Part shown: piece by piece, positions 9,447 to 18,880 of the stretch
Layout: each line of letters begins with the position of its first letter
Position numbering within the stretch: position 1 is the stretch's first letter
Source: Kordia aestuariivivens
GTDB lineage: Bacteria; Bacteroidota; Bacteroidia; Flavobacteriales; Flavobacteriaceae
Reading direction: 5' to 3'
DNA length: 64,000 nt
Assembly: GCF_014397005.1 (NCBI RefSeq)
Contig: NZ_JACGWS010000005.1
Coordinates: 124,001 to 188,000 of the forward strand
Program-made: the position numbers and the translations under genes
The notes under the pieces: generated by a model
What the model was told of the DNA's origin: nothing
Databases searched by the model: none
Seen by the model: the letters and a program-made list of their open reading frames with translations, nothing else

Positions 9447-10166
9447 ATGAGAATCATACCAGCAATAGATATCATCGACGGAAAATGTGTCCGACTCTCC
9501 AAAGGTGATTATGATACAAAAAAGATTTACAATGAAAGTCCGTTGGAAGTTGCGAAGCAATTTGAAGATGCTGGCATTCAATACGTGCATATTGTAGATT
9601 TGGACGGCGCAAAGGCAAAACATATCGTCAATTACAAAGTATTAGAACAAATAGCGGCGCAAACAACTCTGAAAATTGATTTTGGTGGCGGATTAAAATC
9701 GGATGCAGACTTACACATTGCTTTTGAAAGTGGCGCAAAGCAAATCACAGGTGGAAGTATTGCGGTGAAAAATCGTGAATTATTTACACAATGGATTCAA
9801 AAATATGGTAGAGAACGCATCATTTTGGGCGCAGATGCTATGGATGAAAAAGTCGCAATTAGCGGTTGGCAAGAAGAAAGTAGCGAAGAATTGATTCCTT
9901 TCATTCAAGAATACCTCAAAAAGAACATACAATACGTAATCTGTACAGACATTGCGAAAGACGGAATGTTACAAGGTCCATCATTTGAATTGTATAAACG
10001 AATCATTGCGGAATGTGATTCTCGATTGAAATTAATCGCTTCTGGTGGAATTTCCACGTTTGATGAATTGCCAAGATTGAAAGAATTAGGTTGTGAAGGT
10101 GTCATTATCGGAAAAGCAATTTACGAAAATAGAATCTCACTCAAACAACTTGAAAAATTAGTATAA
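9447..10166 (+). CDS. hisA: ProFAR isomerase (phosphoribosylformimino-AICAR phosphate isomerase)
   Basis: 239 residues, a (beta/alpha)8 barrel. The acid/base aspartates sit in [14 protein letters not shown] (first strand) and the [12 protein letters not shown] half; phosphate-binding glycines are in LIASGGIS and [10 protein letters not shown]. It isomerises ProFAR to PRFAR, the substrate of HisFH. hisF starts 4 nt after its stop, so the two are tightly coupled. Confidence 0.95.
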   Translation: MRIIPAIDIIDGKCVRLSKGDYDTKKIYNESPLEVAKQFEDAGIQYVHIVDLDGAKAKHIVNYKVLEQIAAQTTLKIDFGGGLKSDADLHIAFESGAKQITGGSIAVKNRELFTQWIQKYGRERIILGADAMDEKVAISGWQEESSEELIPFIQEYLKKNIQYVICTDIAKDGMLQGPSFELYKRIIAECDSRLKLIASGGISTFDELPRLKELGCEGVIIGKAIYENRISLKQLEKLV

Positions 10167-10170
10167 AATT

Positions 10171-10926
10171 ATGCTTACAAAACGAATCATTCCGTGTTTG
10201 GATATCAAAAACGGACGCACGGTAAAAGGGATCAATTTCGTGAATTTACGCGATGCTGGCGATCCTGTGGAATTGGCTAAAATATACGCCGATGAAGGCG
10301 CAGATGAATTGGTTTTCTTAGATATTTCGGCAACGGAAGAACGTAGAAAAACATTGCAAAAATTAGTCTTAGATGTGGCTTCACAAGTAGATATACCATT
10401 TACAGTTGGTGGCGGAATTTCTTCTACGGAAGATGTGGATCGTTTGTTACAAGCGGGCGCAGACAAAGTTTCGATCAATTCGGCAGCTGTAAAAAGACCT
10501 GAATTAATCAATGAATTGGCTGCTAAATTTGGAAATCAATGTATTGTCGTTGCCATTGATGCCAAACAAATTGATGGCGAATGGATTGTACATTTAGTGG
10601 GTGGAAAAGTGCCAACAGACATCAAACTATTCGATTGGGCAAAAGAAGTCGCAGAACGTGGCGCAGGTGAAATTCTATTCACATCCATGGACAACGACGG
10701 CACCAAAGATGGTTTTGCCAATGAAGCACTAGCAAAGTTATCCGAAATCGTAAACATTCCAATTATAGCTTCTGGCGGCGCAGGAAATATGAAACATTTC
10801 AAAGACACATTCATAGACGGAAAAGCAGATGCGGCGTTGGCTGCGAGCGTATTTCATTTCAAAGAAATTGGCATTCCTGAGTTAAAAGAAAATTTAAAAA
10901 GTAATGGAATTAACGTTAGAATATAG
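10171..10926 (+). CDS. hisF: Imidazole glycerol phosphate synthase, cyclase subunit
   Basis: 251 residues, (beta/alpha)8 barrel homologous to HisA. Catalytic aspartates lie in [15 protein letters not shown] and [19 protein letters not shown] and [11 protein letters not shown] are characteristic. With HisH it closes the imidazole ring and releases AICAR. It overlaps nothing and follows hisA by 4 nt; a 242-nt gap with an inverted-repeat element precedes hisIE. Confidence 0.96.
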   Translation: MLTKRIIPCLDIKNGRTVKGINFVNLRDAGDPVELAKIYADEGADELVFLDISATEERRKTLQKLVLDVASQVDIPFTVGGGISSTEDVDRLLQAGADKVSINSAAVKRPELINELAAKFGNQCIVVAIDAKQIDGEWIVHLVGGKVPTDIKLFDWAKEVAERGAGEILFTSMDNDGTKDGFANEALAKLSEIVNIPIIASGGAGNMKHFKDTFIDGKADAALAASVFHFKEIGIPELKENLKSNGINVRI

Positions 10927-10935
10927 GTTTTAAAA

Positions 10936-11049
10936 ACGTCACTTCGAGTGATTTTTCAGAATGGAATGAAGAAAAATTGTATTTGGAAGTACTTTGAAAT
11001 CATCAAGTTTCTCGATACAGTTTTCTCCGAAAACCACTCGAAATGACGT
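10936..11049. repeat. Inverted-repeat intergenic element B between hisF and hisIE
   Basis: Same family as the element at 9161: it starts ACGTCACTTCGAGTGATTTT and ends CCACTCGAAATGACGT, with GTTTCTCGATACAGTTTTCT inside. 114 bp long. Its transcript could fold into a long hairpin within the his mRNA; no coding potential. Confidence 0.75.
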
Positions 11050-11168
11050 AGGAATATAAATTTAAAAGTATTTTTCATAACGAACGAATAAACAAATAGC
11101 GAAGCGAGCAAACAACAAATCAACAACTAACTTAACAGCCAACGGCAAGAAGCTAAAAGCAAAAAATA

Positions 11169-11768
11169 ATGAACATCAATTTCAATAAAAATAACGACGG
11201 GTTAGTTCCTGTGATCATTCAAGATAATAGTACAAAAAACGTATTAATGTTGGGTTACATGAACGAAGAAGCGTATCAAAAAACGGTAGCAACAAACAAA
11301 GTAACTTTCTTTAGTAGAACAAAGCAACGTTTGTGGACAAAAGGCGAGGAAAGTGGAAACTTTTTAAACCTAGTGAGTATTCAAAATGATTGTGACGACG
11401 ATACGTTACTAATCAAAGTGAATCCAGTTGGACCAACCTGTCACAAAGGTTCAGACACGTGTTGGAATGAAGAAAATACAACTTCGTATGGTTTTTTAAG
11501 CCAATTAGAAAATACGATTCAAGATCGTAAAGAAAACAAAGAAGATGAAAAAAGTTATGTCGCTTCCTTATTCCGCAAAGGGATGAACAAAATTGCACAA
11601 AAAGTTGGAGAAGAAGCGGTTGAAGTTGTCATAGAAGCAAAAGACGATAATGACGATTTATTCTTAAGCGAAAGTGCCGATTTGTTATTTCACTACTTAA
11701 TCTTATTACAAGCAAAAGGTTTCAAGTTAAATGATATTGTGAATGTGCTAAAAAGCCGCGAGAAGTAG
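11169..11768 (+). CDS. hisIE: Phosphoribosyl-AMP cyclohydrolase / phosphoribosyl-ATP pyrophosphatase
   Basis: 199 residues. The N-terminal HisI part (about 1-110) has the zinc/magnesium site DCDDDTLLIKV...GPTCHKGSDTCW and FFSRTKQRLWTKGE. The C-terminal HisE part (about 115-199) has SLFRKGMNKIAQKVGEEAVE. It performs steps 2 and 3 of the pathway and completes the operon. The start is preceded by a copy of the AACAGCCAACGGCAAGAAGC-type phrase found before hisA and hisH. Confidence 0.96.
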   Translation: MNINFNKNNDGLVPVIIQDNSTKNVLMLGYMNEEAYQKTVATNKVTFFSRTKQRLWTKGEESGNFLNLVSIQNDCDDDTLLIKVNPVGPTCHKGSDTCWNEENTTSYGFLSQLENTIQDRKENKEDEKSYVASLFRKGMNKIAQKVGEEAVEVVIEAKDDNDDLFLSESADLLFHYLILLQAKGFKLNDIVNVLKSREK

Positions 11769-11820
11769 TATGAAATTATAAATATTGAATGTAAAATTTT
11801 AAATTGAAAAAAAGTAATTT

Positions 11821-11876
11821 CTCATAAACTCATAAACTCATAAACTCATAAACTCATAAACTCATAAACTCATAAA
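11821..11876. repeat. 8-bp tandem repeat CTCATAAA, seven exact copies
   Basis: Seven uninterrupted CTCATAAA units downstream of the his operon. Such a perfect short array is expected to change copy number by slippage. The rest of the gap 11769-12026 has no clear gene; single copies of the phrase recur near 15365 and 16903. Confidence 0.9.
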
Positions 11877-12026
11877 CCATTACAAGCGTATTTCAATCAG
11901 CTATTTTAACTCCATTTGGGTCGTTACTTTCATTCGTCAACTCTTTTATGTTATTCGTCCCTTAATCTAATTTGATATACATTTCTTAGATAGTTTTGTT
12001 TAGAAACTTTATAAAATCTAAATAAA

Positions 12027-13514
12027 ATGAAACTAAAACTTTACTTTTTTTTATATCTATTATGCCTGCCAATACTAATGTCTGCTCAGTTTACTCAAAT
12101 AGCCAGCGATATTGATGGCGAATTTTCTTTTGACGAAAGCGGAGGAGCTGTAGCCATTAGTGCAAATGGAACTATTGTTGCAATCGGAGCTATTGCAAAT
12201 GACGGAAATGGCACTTTATCTGGTCATGTACGTGTCTTCGAAAAAATTGGTCCAGCTTGGACGCAAATTGGAAATGATATCGATGGAGAATTTCCTGATG
12301 ATCAATCTGGAGTTTCTGTAGCCATAAACGATGCAGGAACTATTGTTGCCATTGGAGCCGCTAGAAATGATGGTACAGCGACTAATGCCGGACATGTTCG
12401 TGTGTATCAAAATATTGGTGGAACTTGGACACAGATTGGAAGCGATATTAACGGAGAAGCTGCTGAAGACCGTTTCGGGATTTCTGTCAGTCTAAACGCT
12501 TCTGGAAATATCTTGGCTGTTGGAGCTGATTTGAATGATGGTGCAGGTAGTACTGCAGGGCATGTTCGTGTATATAACAATATTGGAGGAACTTGGACGC
12601 AAATTGGAAGCGATATTGATGGGGAAACTATGGATAGCTTTTCTGGCGCATCTGTGAGTCTTAATGATGCTGGAGACATTGTTGCTATTGGAGCTTTTGG
12701 AAATAACAGTTTTGCAGGACATGTAAGAGTTTATCAAAATACTGGTGGAACTTGGACTCAGGTTGGAGCTGATATTGACGGAGAAGCTGCTGGTGATCGA
12801 TCTGGAAGTTCTGTAAGCATAAATGGTACAGGCAATATCCTTGCTATTGGCGCTTTTTTAAACAACAGTCAGCAAGGACATGTACGAATTTACGAAAATA
12901 GTGGCGGAACTTGGACTCAAGTTGGAGCTGATATTAACGGGGAAAATAGTGGCGATCGTGCAGGTGGTTCGGTAAGTTTAAATAATGATGGAACTATCGT
13001 AGCCATAGGAGCTGTTGCCAATGATGGAGATGGTTTAGGATTAAGTTCTGGTCATGTTCGTGTGTTTGAAAATATTGGCGGAACTTGGACTCAGGTACAT
13101 AGTGATGTTGATGCAGAAACATCAGGAGATACATTTGGACGTTCTGTAAGTATTAGTAACAATGGAGGCATATTTGCTTCGGGGGCAAACCAAAATGATG
13201 GCAATGGATCTAATGCTGGTCATGTACGAGTTTTTCAAAACCCAAGTATATTAAACATCGAAGAAGTATCATTTGCATCACAAATATTTTTAAGCCCAAA
13301 TCCTGCTTCAGGAAAAACAACATTAAAATTTAATACATCTTTAAAAGACATTAAAGTATCACTTTATGACTTAACTGGAAATCTTGTAAAAACACTGAAT
13401 GACCATCAAACAGATTTAATGTATCTTGATATTGCTAATTTAGCACAAGGAATGTATTTTGTTCAAATACGCTCAGAAAGCAAGAAGGCTGTACTGAAAT
13501 TGATTATAAAATAA
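12027..13514 (+). CDS. T9SS-exported beta-propeller-like repeat protein
   Basis: 495 residues. A signal peptide (MKLKLYFFLYLLCLPILMSA, cut before Q) is followed by seven repeats of about 53-58 residues with the consensus TQIGSDIDGE...GxSVSLNxxGxIVAIGA...GHVRVYxNIGGTW, which resemble FG-GAP/propeller blades; seven copies would close a propeller. The last ~75 residues (LSPNPASGKTTLKFN...GMYFVQI, Lys-rich end) are a type A T9SS sorting domain, so the protein should be secreted or cell-surface attached. No catalytic motif is visible; binding or adhesion is a guess from the fold. Confidence 0.85.
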   Translation: MKLKLYFFLYLLCLPILMSAQFTQIASDIDGEFSFDESGGAVAISANGTIVAIGAIANDGNGTLSGHVRVFEKIGPAWTQIGNDIDGEFPDDQSGVSVAINDAGTIVAIGAARNDGTATNAGHVRVYQNIGGTWTQIGSDINGEAAEDRFGISVSLNASGNILAVGADLNDGAGSTAGHVRVYNNIGGTWTQIGSDIDGETMDSFSGASVSLNDAGDIVAIGAFGNNSFAGHVRVYQNTGGTWTQVGADIDGEAAGDRSGSSVSINGTGNILAIGAFLNNSQQGHVRIYENSGGTWTQVGADINGENSGDRAGGSVSLNNDGTIVAIGAVANDGDGLGLSSGHVRVFENIGGTWTQVHSDVDAETSGDTFGRSVSISNNGGIFASGANQNDGNGSNAGHVRVFQNPSILNIEEVSFASQIFLSPNPASGKTTLKFNTSLKDIKVSLYDLTGNLVKTLNDHQTDLMYLDIANLAQGMYFVQIRSESKKAVLKLIIK

Positions 13515-13607
13515 CGAATAATGCTATAGTAGCGCTAGTAATTGGAATCGATTAGTAGCGCTATTTTTAGTAAAGTATCTATCTTAGCTAGAATAATACA
13601 TAACTAC

Positions 13608-15332
13608 GTGAATCGACAAACGAACCATATTTATTGTTTTTTCTTCCTTTTCTTTTTGATAGGAATTCCCAAATTGTATGGACAAAATATAGGGAACGAT
13701 TCCTTGAGAAGTACGCATTACACAAAACTTTTTGAGCAAGCAGTAGCTGAAAACAATGAAACACTTCGATTACAGTATTTAGATTCTATAAAGAAACACG
13801 CTGAACAATCAGATAGCCAATTCTTAAAACTGAATGCACTCATCTGTGAAATAGATCAGGCTTCTTATCAAAATGATTCTACACTTATTTTTGAACTGTA
13901 TAATCGTGCTACTTTATTAATCAATAAAAATAACATTCCGTATAGAGATCCTTTGTCTTTAAAATTGGAATTACAGCATAGTAAAAATAAACTCCGTTTT
14001 ACAAACCTTCCCGCGGATAGTGTTTTAAAAGATTTTCATCGTGTATATGAAGAAGCGTATGCTGCAAAAAATTATATAATTGCTACGGAAGCCATCGGTA
14101 GAATAGCATTGCTTTATAGAAACAAATAGGAGCTAGGGAAAGCTATTGCGCATAACCAGATTGAAGTTGAAATTGCCGTAAAAACTGGCGATAGTATTGA
14201 AATTGCAGCTTCAAGAATTACGGAACTTGATTTATCGTATCAATTATTACCACGCCCAATTACTTCTGATGAAATAGCCCCACTTATTCAAAAAGGACTT
14301 GCCTTAGATACGTATTTGCTAGATAATGGTTTGTTGCATTGGCATCCTTTTTCACAACTATATTTGGCCAAATTTTACATTCATGATCGTAGCTATGATA
14401 AAAGCAAAGCTATTTTATTAAACATTTCAGATACCGAAGATACTCGGATTGTATTTTCGAAATATGAACATCTATCTGAAATTGCTAAGACAACTAATAA
14501 TTTAAACGATTATAGAAAATACATTTCAAAATTCAAGTTTTATGCGTACCAAACACAACGTCCTTTTGTTGCACTAAATGCGAATAACTATTTGCTTGAT
14601 TATGCTTTAAAAACGAAACAAAAAGATTCTGCAAAACACTATGCAGAACAATTGGAATTGAATTTAAAGCAAGTAGACACTGCTCAATATTTAGACTATA
14701 TCTATACAACGTATCAGACATTAAGCACTTATTATACAGGGTTTAACCTAGATGCTGAACGTAAGTATAAAGCGTATACGAATGCAACAAGTAAACAGAT
14801 CATTAACAATCAAAAAAAGGCATTAACTGAAATATTGCATTTTAAGGATGAACGAAATCAACTCCAGGTTGAAAACCAACAACTTTTCGATTCTTTATCT
14901 TTTACTCAAAAGAACTTTTTCATTGTCTTACTGATCGTTCTGCTTTTATCCATTTCCGTATTTATTGTCCTTAATCGAAATAAAAAATACAAGGAATTGG
15001 TGACCATAATAGAGGAAGAAAAACATATTATTGCTGAAAAAGTGGCTCGAAAAAATATTGTTTTAAATAATAAAACTACACTGTATTTGGATGAGATTAA
15101 ATACTTAAAATCTGATCGGAATTATGTAGAATTTCATGTGAATGGTAAAAATATTGTTGATCGGAATAAATTGTCTTCAGTGATGAAATTACTTCCTCCA
15201 AATTTCATAAAAGTGCATCGGTCATATATTATCAACAAAAACTTTATCAAATCACGTACGAGTACTGTAATTACACTAGATCCTGATATTGAAATTCCAC
15301 TATCGAGATCTTATAAAGGAAATGTAAATTAA
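13608..15332 (+). pseudogene. LytTR transcription regulator with TPR-like sensor half, interrupted by in-frame TAG
   Basis: The frame runs from GTG 13608 (or TTG 13542) to 15332, broken only by a TAG at 14127-14129. Coding resumes immediately in the same frame (ELGKAIAHNQIEVEIAVKTG), so this is a nonsense mutation, not a frameshift. Architecture: signal peptide (FFFLFFLIGIPKLYG), helical repeat region resembling TPRs (to about residue 430), one membrane helix (FFIVLLIVLLLSISVFIVL), short coiled linker, and a C-terminal LytTR DNA-binding domain (YLKSDRNYVEFHV...FIKVHRSYIINKNFI). This domain order is common in Bacteroidota. Suppression or a sequencing error would restore a protein of about 570 residues; as written, only a 173-195-residue secreted fragment is made. 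Confidence 0.8.
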
Positions 15333-15518
15333 TAACTCGTAGCTTTTTGAGGCAGATATTTCCTTAAATCAACTCATAAACTAGCAAATAACGAAGAGCG
15401 AAGCAACCAAATAAAAAAATCAACAAAAAACCACGAGCAAAGCGAGTAATCAACTATCAACAAAATTATCCTTTCTGCAAAATTTAAAGTATCATTGTAC
15501 TGTCTTTAGCAAAAAATC

Positions 15519-15902
15519 ATGTTCGAACAATTATTTTACAAAGCGATTCTAAGTTACAAATCGCAACCAAAAAAACGAAAGCACCAAAAGCTAATATCGT
15601 TGGCAACGCAATACATTACAGCAGTTCACTTGGGTCTTTTGTGTGTGTTATGCATCATTTTAGTGCGAGCAACCAACAGTAGTTTTTTGAGATTCTATGA
15701 TATTTATACACCAATAGGATACTTTATTTTAGCAGGAATTGCACTCTATATTTTCAATTCGCTATTCTTTAATGGAAAACGCCTGTTGCAGATAAAAAAT
15801 AATGCCATTAAAGAAAACACAAAAGGTACTGAAGTTTGGAAACTCTGGATGATTCCCTTAGTGCTTTTTGGTTTAAGTTTCATCTTATTCAAAACAACCT
15901 AA
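15519..15902 (+). CDS. Small membrane protein of unknown function
   Basis: 127 residues with three predicted membrane segments (about 33-50 AVHLGLLCVLCIILV, 63-82 IGYFILAGIALYIFN, 107-124 WMIPLVLFGLSFILF) and a very basic N-terminal region (SQPKKRKHQK). No recognisable family. It stands alone between repeat-filled gaps upstream of the TruA-like gene. ATG 15519 is the first in-frame start. Confidence 0.65.
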   Translation: MFEQLFYKAILSYKSQPKKRKHQKLISLATQYITAVHLGLLCVLCIILVRATNSSFLRFYDIYTPIGYFILAGIALYIFNSLFFNGKRLLQIKNNAIKENTKGTEVWKLWMIPLVLFGLSFILFKTT

Positions 15903-16014
15903 ATTAGTTTTGATTTATCAGTATTGAGAAGCTTCTAGACAAAACAAACAACCAAAAACCTGTCACATCGAGCGCAGTCGAGATGCAAACCCAAAAACCA
16001 AAACAATAAAAAAA

Positions 16015-16803
16015 TTGCAAAGAAAACGTTATTACTATCTCATCACATTACAATACTTAGGATTTCGCTATCACGGTTGGCAAAAACAACCTGAAGTGAA
16101 TACGGTGCAACGTATGACAGAACGTACATTAGCGTATGTATTTGGACATAAAAATTTCAAATTATTAGCTTCTGGTCGCACCGATGCGAAAGTTTCAGCA
16201 AATGAAATCGCGATTGAATTATTCCTAGACAATGAAACGCTTAATATTCCTGAATTTTTACCGCTTTTCAATCAAAACTTACCGCAAGACATTCGCGCAT
16301 TAGCGATTACGGAAACAGATGAGAAATTCAACATCATTCAGCATCCGAAAGTAAAAGAATATATCTATCTATTTGCATTTGGAGAAAAATACCATCCGTT
16401 TGCAGCACCTTATATGACCAATGTTTTAGGTGATTTAGATCTCGAATTGATGAAAAAAGGAGCAAAGCTCTTTGAAGGTAATCACTACTTAAAAACCTAT
16501 TGCTACAAACCAACAGAACATACCATTTTAGAAGGTGAAATAGAATTGTGTGAAATTGTAAAAAACGATATCTATACAGCAAATTTCTTTCCAGAAAATA
16601 GTTATGTATTGCGTGTAAAAGGTGCAGGATTCAAGCGACATCAAATTCGCATGATGATGGGAACCTTAATCCTATTAGGAAAACACGAACTCGATGTAGA
16701 CTTCATCAAGCGTTCGTTATTGCCAGATTCTACACTAGAAGTCAATTACATTGCGCCAGCTTCCGGTTTAATGCTTCATAAAATGACGTTTAAAGATTTG
16801 TAA
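16015..16803 (+). CDS. TruA-like tRNA pseudouridine synthase (divergent)
   Basis: 262 residues. The N terminus (YYYLITLQYLGFRYHGWQKQ) and the catalytic motif SGRTDAKVSA place it in the TruA family, which converts uridines in the tRNA anticodon stem-loop to pseudouridine; the Asp of GRTD is the expected nucleophile. The usual GRTDxGVHA is altered to GRTDAKVSA, and the middle (HYLKTYCYKP) is also unlike canonical TruA, so this may be a paralogue with a changed target. No ATG exists before the conserved start; the likely start is TTG 16015. A later Met (MTERTLAYVF) would delete the first strand. Confidence 0.8.
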   Translation: MQRKRYYYLITLQYLGFRYHGWQKQPEVNTVQRMTERTLAYVFGHKNFKLLASGRTDAKVSANEIAIELFLDNETLNIPEFLPLFNQNLPQDIRALAITETDEKFNIIQHPKVKEYIYLFAFGEKYHPFAAPYMTNVLGDLDLELMKKGAKLFEGNHYLKTYCYKPTEHTILEGEIELCEIVKNDIYTANFFPENSYVLRVKGAGFKRHQIRMMMGTLILLGKHELDVDFIKRSLLPDSTLEVNYIAPASGLMLHKMTFKDL

Positions 16804-17040
16804 ATGCTAAATATTGAATTATTAGATGAAAAAGTGTTCCTCGATACAATTTTCTTCGAAAATTACTCGAAAAAACGTTTGGTTCACTATTAAAATTAAT
16901 TTCTCATAAACTCACAACTTTCACACTGAGCAAAGTTGAAGTGCAACAACCTTCAATTCATAAACCAACGGTGTAGCTCTTTGTTTTTGGATGTTTTATA
17001 ATCTAATTTTATGTTTAGTATTAATTTAAAACTCAAAAAC

Positions 17041-17142
17041 ATGTTAGAAAAATTCAAAACACAAATCATTGAAAATCCACACAATATTCAAGGTGGAACA
17101 GCAGACGCACAAGACATTATCATTACGGATGATCTTGGATAA
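17041..17142 (+). CDS. Short GG-leader peptide, possible natural-product precursor
   Basis: A 33-residue ORF (MLEKFKTQIIENPHNIQGG, then a 14-residue acidic tail with two Thr). The Lys-rich leader ending in GG and the strong terminator right after it resemble Bacteroidota ribosomal natural-product precursors. Unlike the peptides at 22026, 57089, 57435 and 58940 its tail contains no Cys, so it may be modified differently or be a decayed copy. No modification gene is adjacent. An independent gene is supported by its own terminator and upstream AT-rich gap. Confidence 0.55.
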   Translation: MLEKFKTQIIENPHNIQGGTADAQDIIITDDLG

Positions 17143-17153
17143 TCTGAAAAGTA

Positions 17154-17185
17154 TAAAAGAGGTTTTCAAAAAGCCTCTTTTATTT
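17154..17185 (+). terminator. Intrinsic terminator after the 33-residue peptide
   Basis: TAAAAGAGG pairs with GCCTCTTTTA-type sequence (17154-17162 with 17173-17182; loop TTTTCAAAAA), followed by a T-rich stretch. It is placed 11 nt after the peptide stop codon. Confidence 0.85.
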
Positions 17186-17262
17186 AAAATCTAATCTTAC
17201 AAAGAGTCCAACAGCGAAGCGTTCCAAGAGATTCCGCCTTCGCGGAAACGAGTCAAAGTAGT

Positions 17263-18564
17263 CTAATAGCGTCTTCTCCTAGAATTCGGTTTCTTCTTCT
17301 TAGCAGAACTATCTGTATTAGAATTCGAATTTTTATTTCTTTGGCTATTGCCAGAATTTCCTTTTGATTGCTGTTTAGGCTTTCGAGAAGGTCGTTGTCC
17401 ACGTTTCTCTGGTTCTGGTGGTGTATAATTTGGATCTGCTTCAAAACCTTCAATCTCTTCCGATTCTAGTTTATGACCTAACAATTTCTCAATTCCACGT
17501 ACATAATCATACTCTTCCGCAGAAACTAACGAAATTGCTTCTCCACTTGCACCAGCACGTCCTGTACGACCAATTCTATGGACATAATCTTCAGGAATAT
17601 TTGGCAATTCATAATTCACCACATGTGGTAACAATGGAATATCCAAACCACGCGCGGCAATATCTGTCGCAACTAAAATACGAACGGTTCCTTTCTTAAA
17701 ACCATCTAAAGCTTTCGTACGAGCGTTCTGTGTTTTATTTCCATGAATGGCAGCCGAACTAATATTATTAGAAATTAACTTCTTACTCAATCGGTTAGCA
17801 CCATGTTTTGTTCGTGTAAACACCAAAACCTGACTCCAATCGCCTTCAGAAATCAATTTAATTAACAAATCAGATTTTCGAGGTTTATCAACTCTATATG
17901 CTTTCTGAATAACTTTCTCCGCAGTAGTATTCTCAGGTGTTGCCTTCACCGAAACAGGGTTGTTTAAAATAGTTTGCGCCAACGTTTTAATCTCTTTTGA
18001 GAATGTTGCCGAAAACAATAAATTCTGACGTTTCTTTGGAACTAAGGCAAGTACACGTTTAATATCGCGCAAAAATCCCATATCCAACATACGATCGGCT
18101 TCATCTAAAACTAAAATTTCGACTTTCGCTAATGACAATGCTCCTTGACTTTGCAAATCGAGCAATCTTCCGGGTGTCGCAACTAAAATATCCACACCAT
18201 TTCGTAAAGTTGAAATTTGTGGTCTTGCATTCACACCACCAAAAATAACGGTAGAACGAATATCTAAAAACATACTATATTCTTGTACGTTGGCATATAT
18301 CTGTGCAGCTAATTCACGCGTTGGCGTTAAAATTAACGTTCTGATAGGTCTTCTGCGTTGTGGCGGATGTTCTGACAATAATTGTAATATTGGCAATGTA
18401 AAACCTGCTGTTTTTCCTGTCCCAGTTTGGGCGGAAGCCAACACATCTTTACCTTCTAATACTAATGGAATTGCTTTTGCTTGAATGGTAGAAGGCTCAG
18501 TATAGCCTTTTTTGCTGATTGCACGTAATAATGCATCAGATAATCCTAATGATTTAAATGACAT
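17263..18564 (-). CDS. DEAD-box RNA helicase, RhlE-like
   Basis: 433 residues. ATP-dependent RNA unwinding. The motifs appear in order: Q-motif region [19 protein letters not shown], motif [10 protein letters not shown], motif Ia PTRELAAQI, motif [12 protein letters not shown], motif III SAT, and motif [12 protein letters not shown]. The C-terminal ~60 residues are low-complexity and basic (ending [12 protein letters not shown]), the usual RNA-binding tail of RhlE-type cold-shock helicases. It is encoded opposite its neighbours and has its own upstream region (18565-18880). Confidence 0.92.
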   Translation of the reverse strand: MSFKSLGLSDALLRAISKKGYTEPSTIQAKAIPLVLEGKDVLASAQTGTGKTAGFTLPILQLLSEHPPQRRRPIRTLILTPTRELAAQIYANVQEYSMFLDIRSTVIFGGVNARPQISTLRNGVDILVATPGRLLDLQSQGALSLAKVEILVLDEADRMLDMGFLRDIKRVLALVPKKRQNLLFSATFSKEIKTLAQTILNNPVSVKATPENTTAEKVIQKAYRVDKPRKSDLLIKLISEGDWSQVLVFTRTKHGANRLSKKLISNNISSAAIHGNKTQNARTKALDGFKKGTVRILVATDIAARGLDIPLLPHVVNYELPNIPEDYVHRIGRTGRAGASGEAISLVSAEEYDYVRGIEKLLGHKLESEEIEGFEADPNYTPPEPEKRGQRPSRKPKQQSKGNSGNSQRNKNSNSNTDSSAKKKKPNSRRRRY

Positions 18565-18880
18565 AAAAATTGTTTGTGAAATGACAATCTTTATGATAAA
18601 ACCTCATTTCCTTTTGAATGCGCAAGGTACGCTTAATTTTTATCACAAGCATGGTTTCTTTATATTATGAAATAAGCATAATTTGAAACCTCAATAGTAG
18701 TCCAAATTAATATTTTTCGAATTTCATCTGACAAACAAAAAACGAGTACAAGTACGCATTGTATATCTTATAGATTTAAACTATTTTACATTCTTAAAAT
18801 GATTCCTTCAATAACTTATGATATTGATAATTATAAAGATTTTATAGAAGTAAAAAATTATATAACCAACTTTTAAACCT
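18565..18880. other. Divergent intergenic region between the helicase and LodA
   Basis: About 316 nt, strongly AT-rich, carrying the upstream regions of two divergent genes. I see no strong TTTG/TAnnTTTG pair. A 25-codon ORF (18799-18876, MIPSITYDIDNYKDF...) ends 4 nt before lodA; it lacks supporting features and I do not call it a gene. Confidence 0.5.

Noticed and set aside
18799-18876. 25-codon ORF ending 4 nt before the LodA gene
   Set aside because: No similarity, no composition signal and no promoter; short ORFs are expected in such AT-rich DNA.
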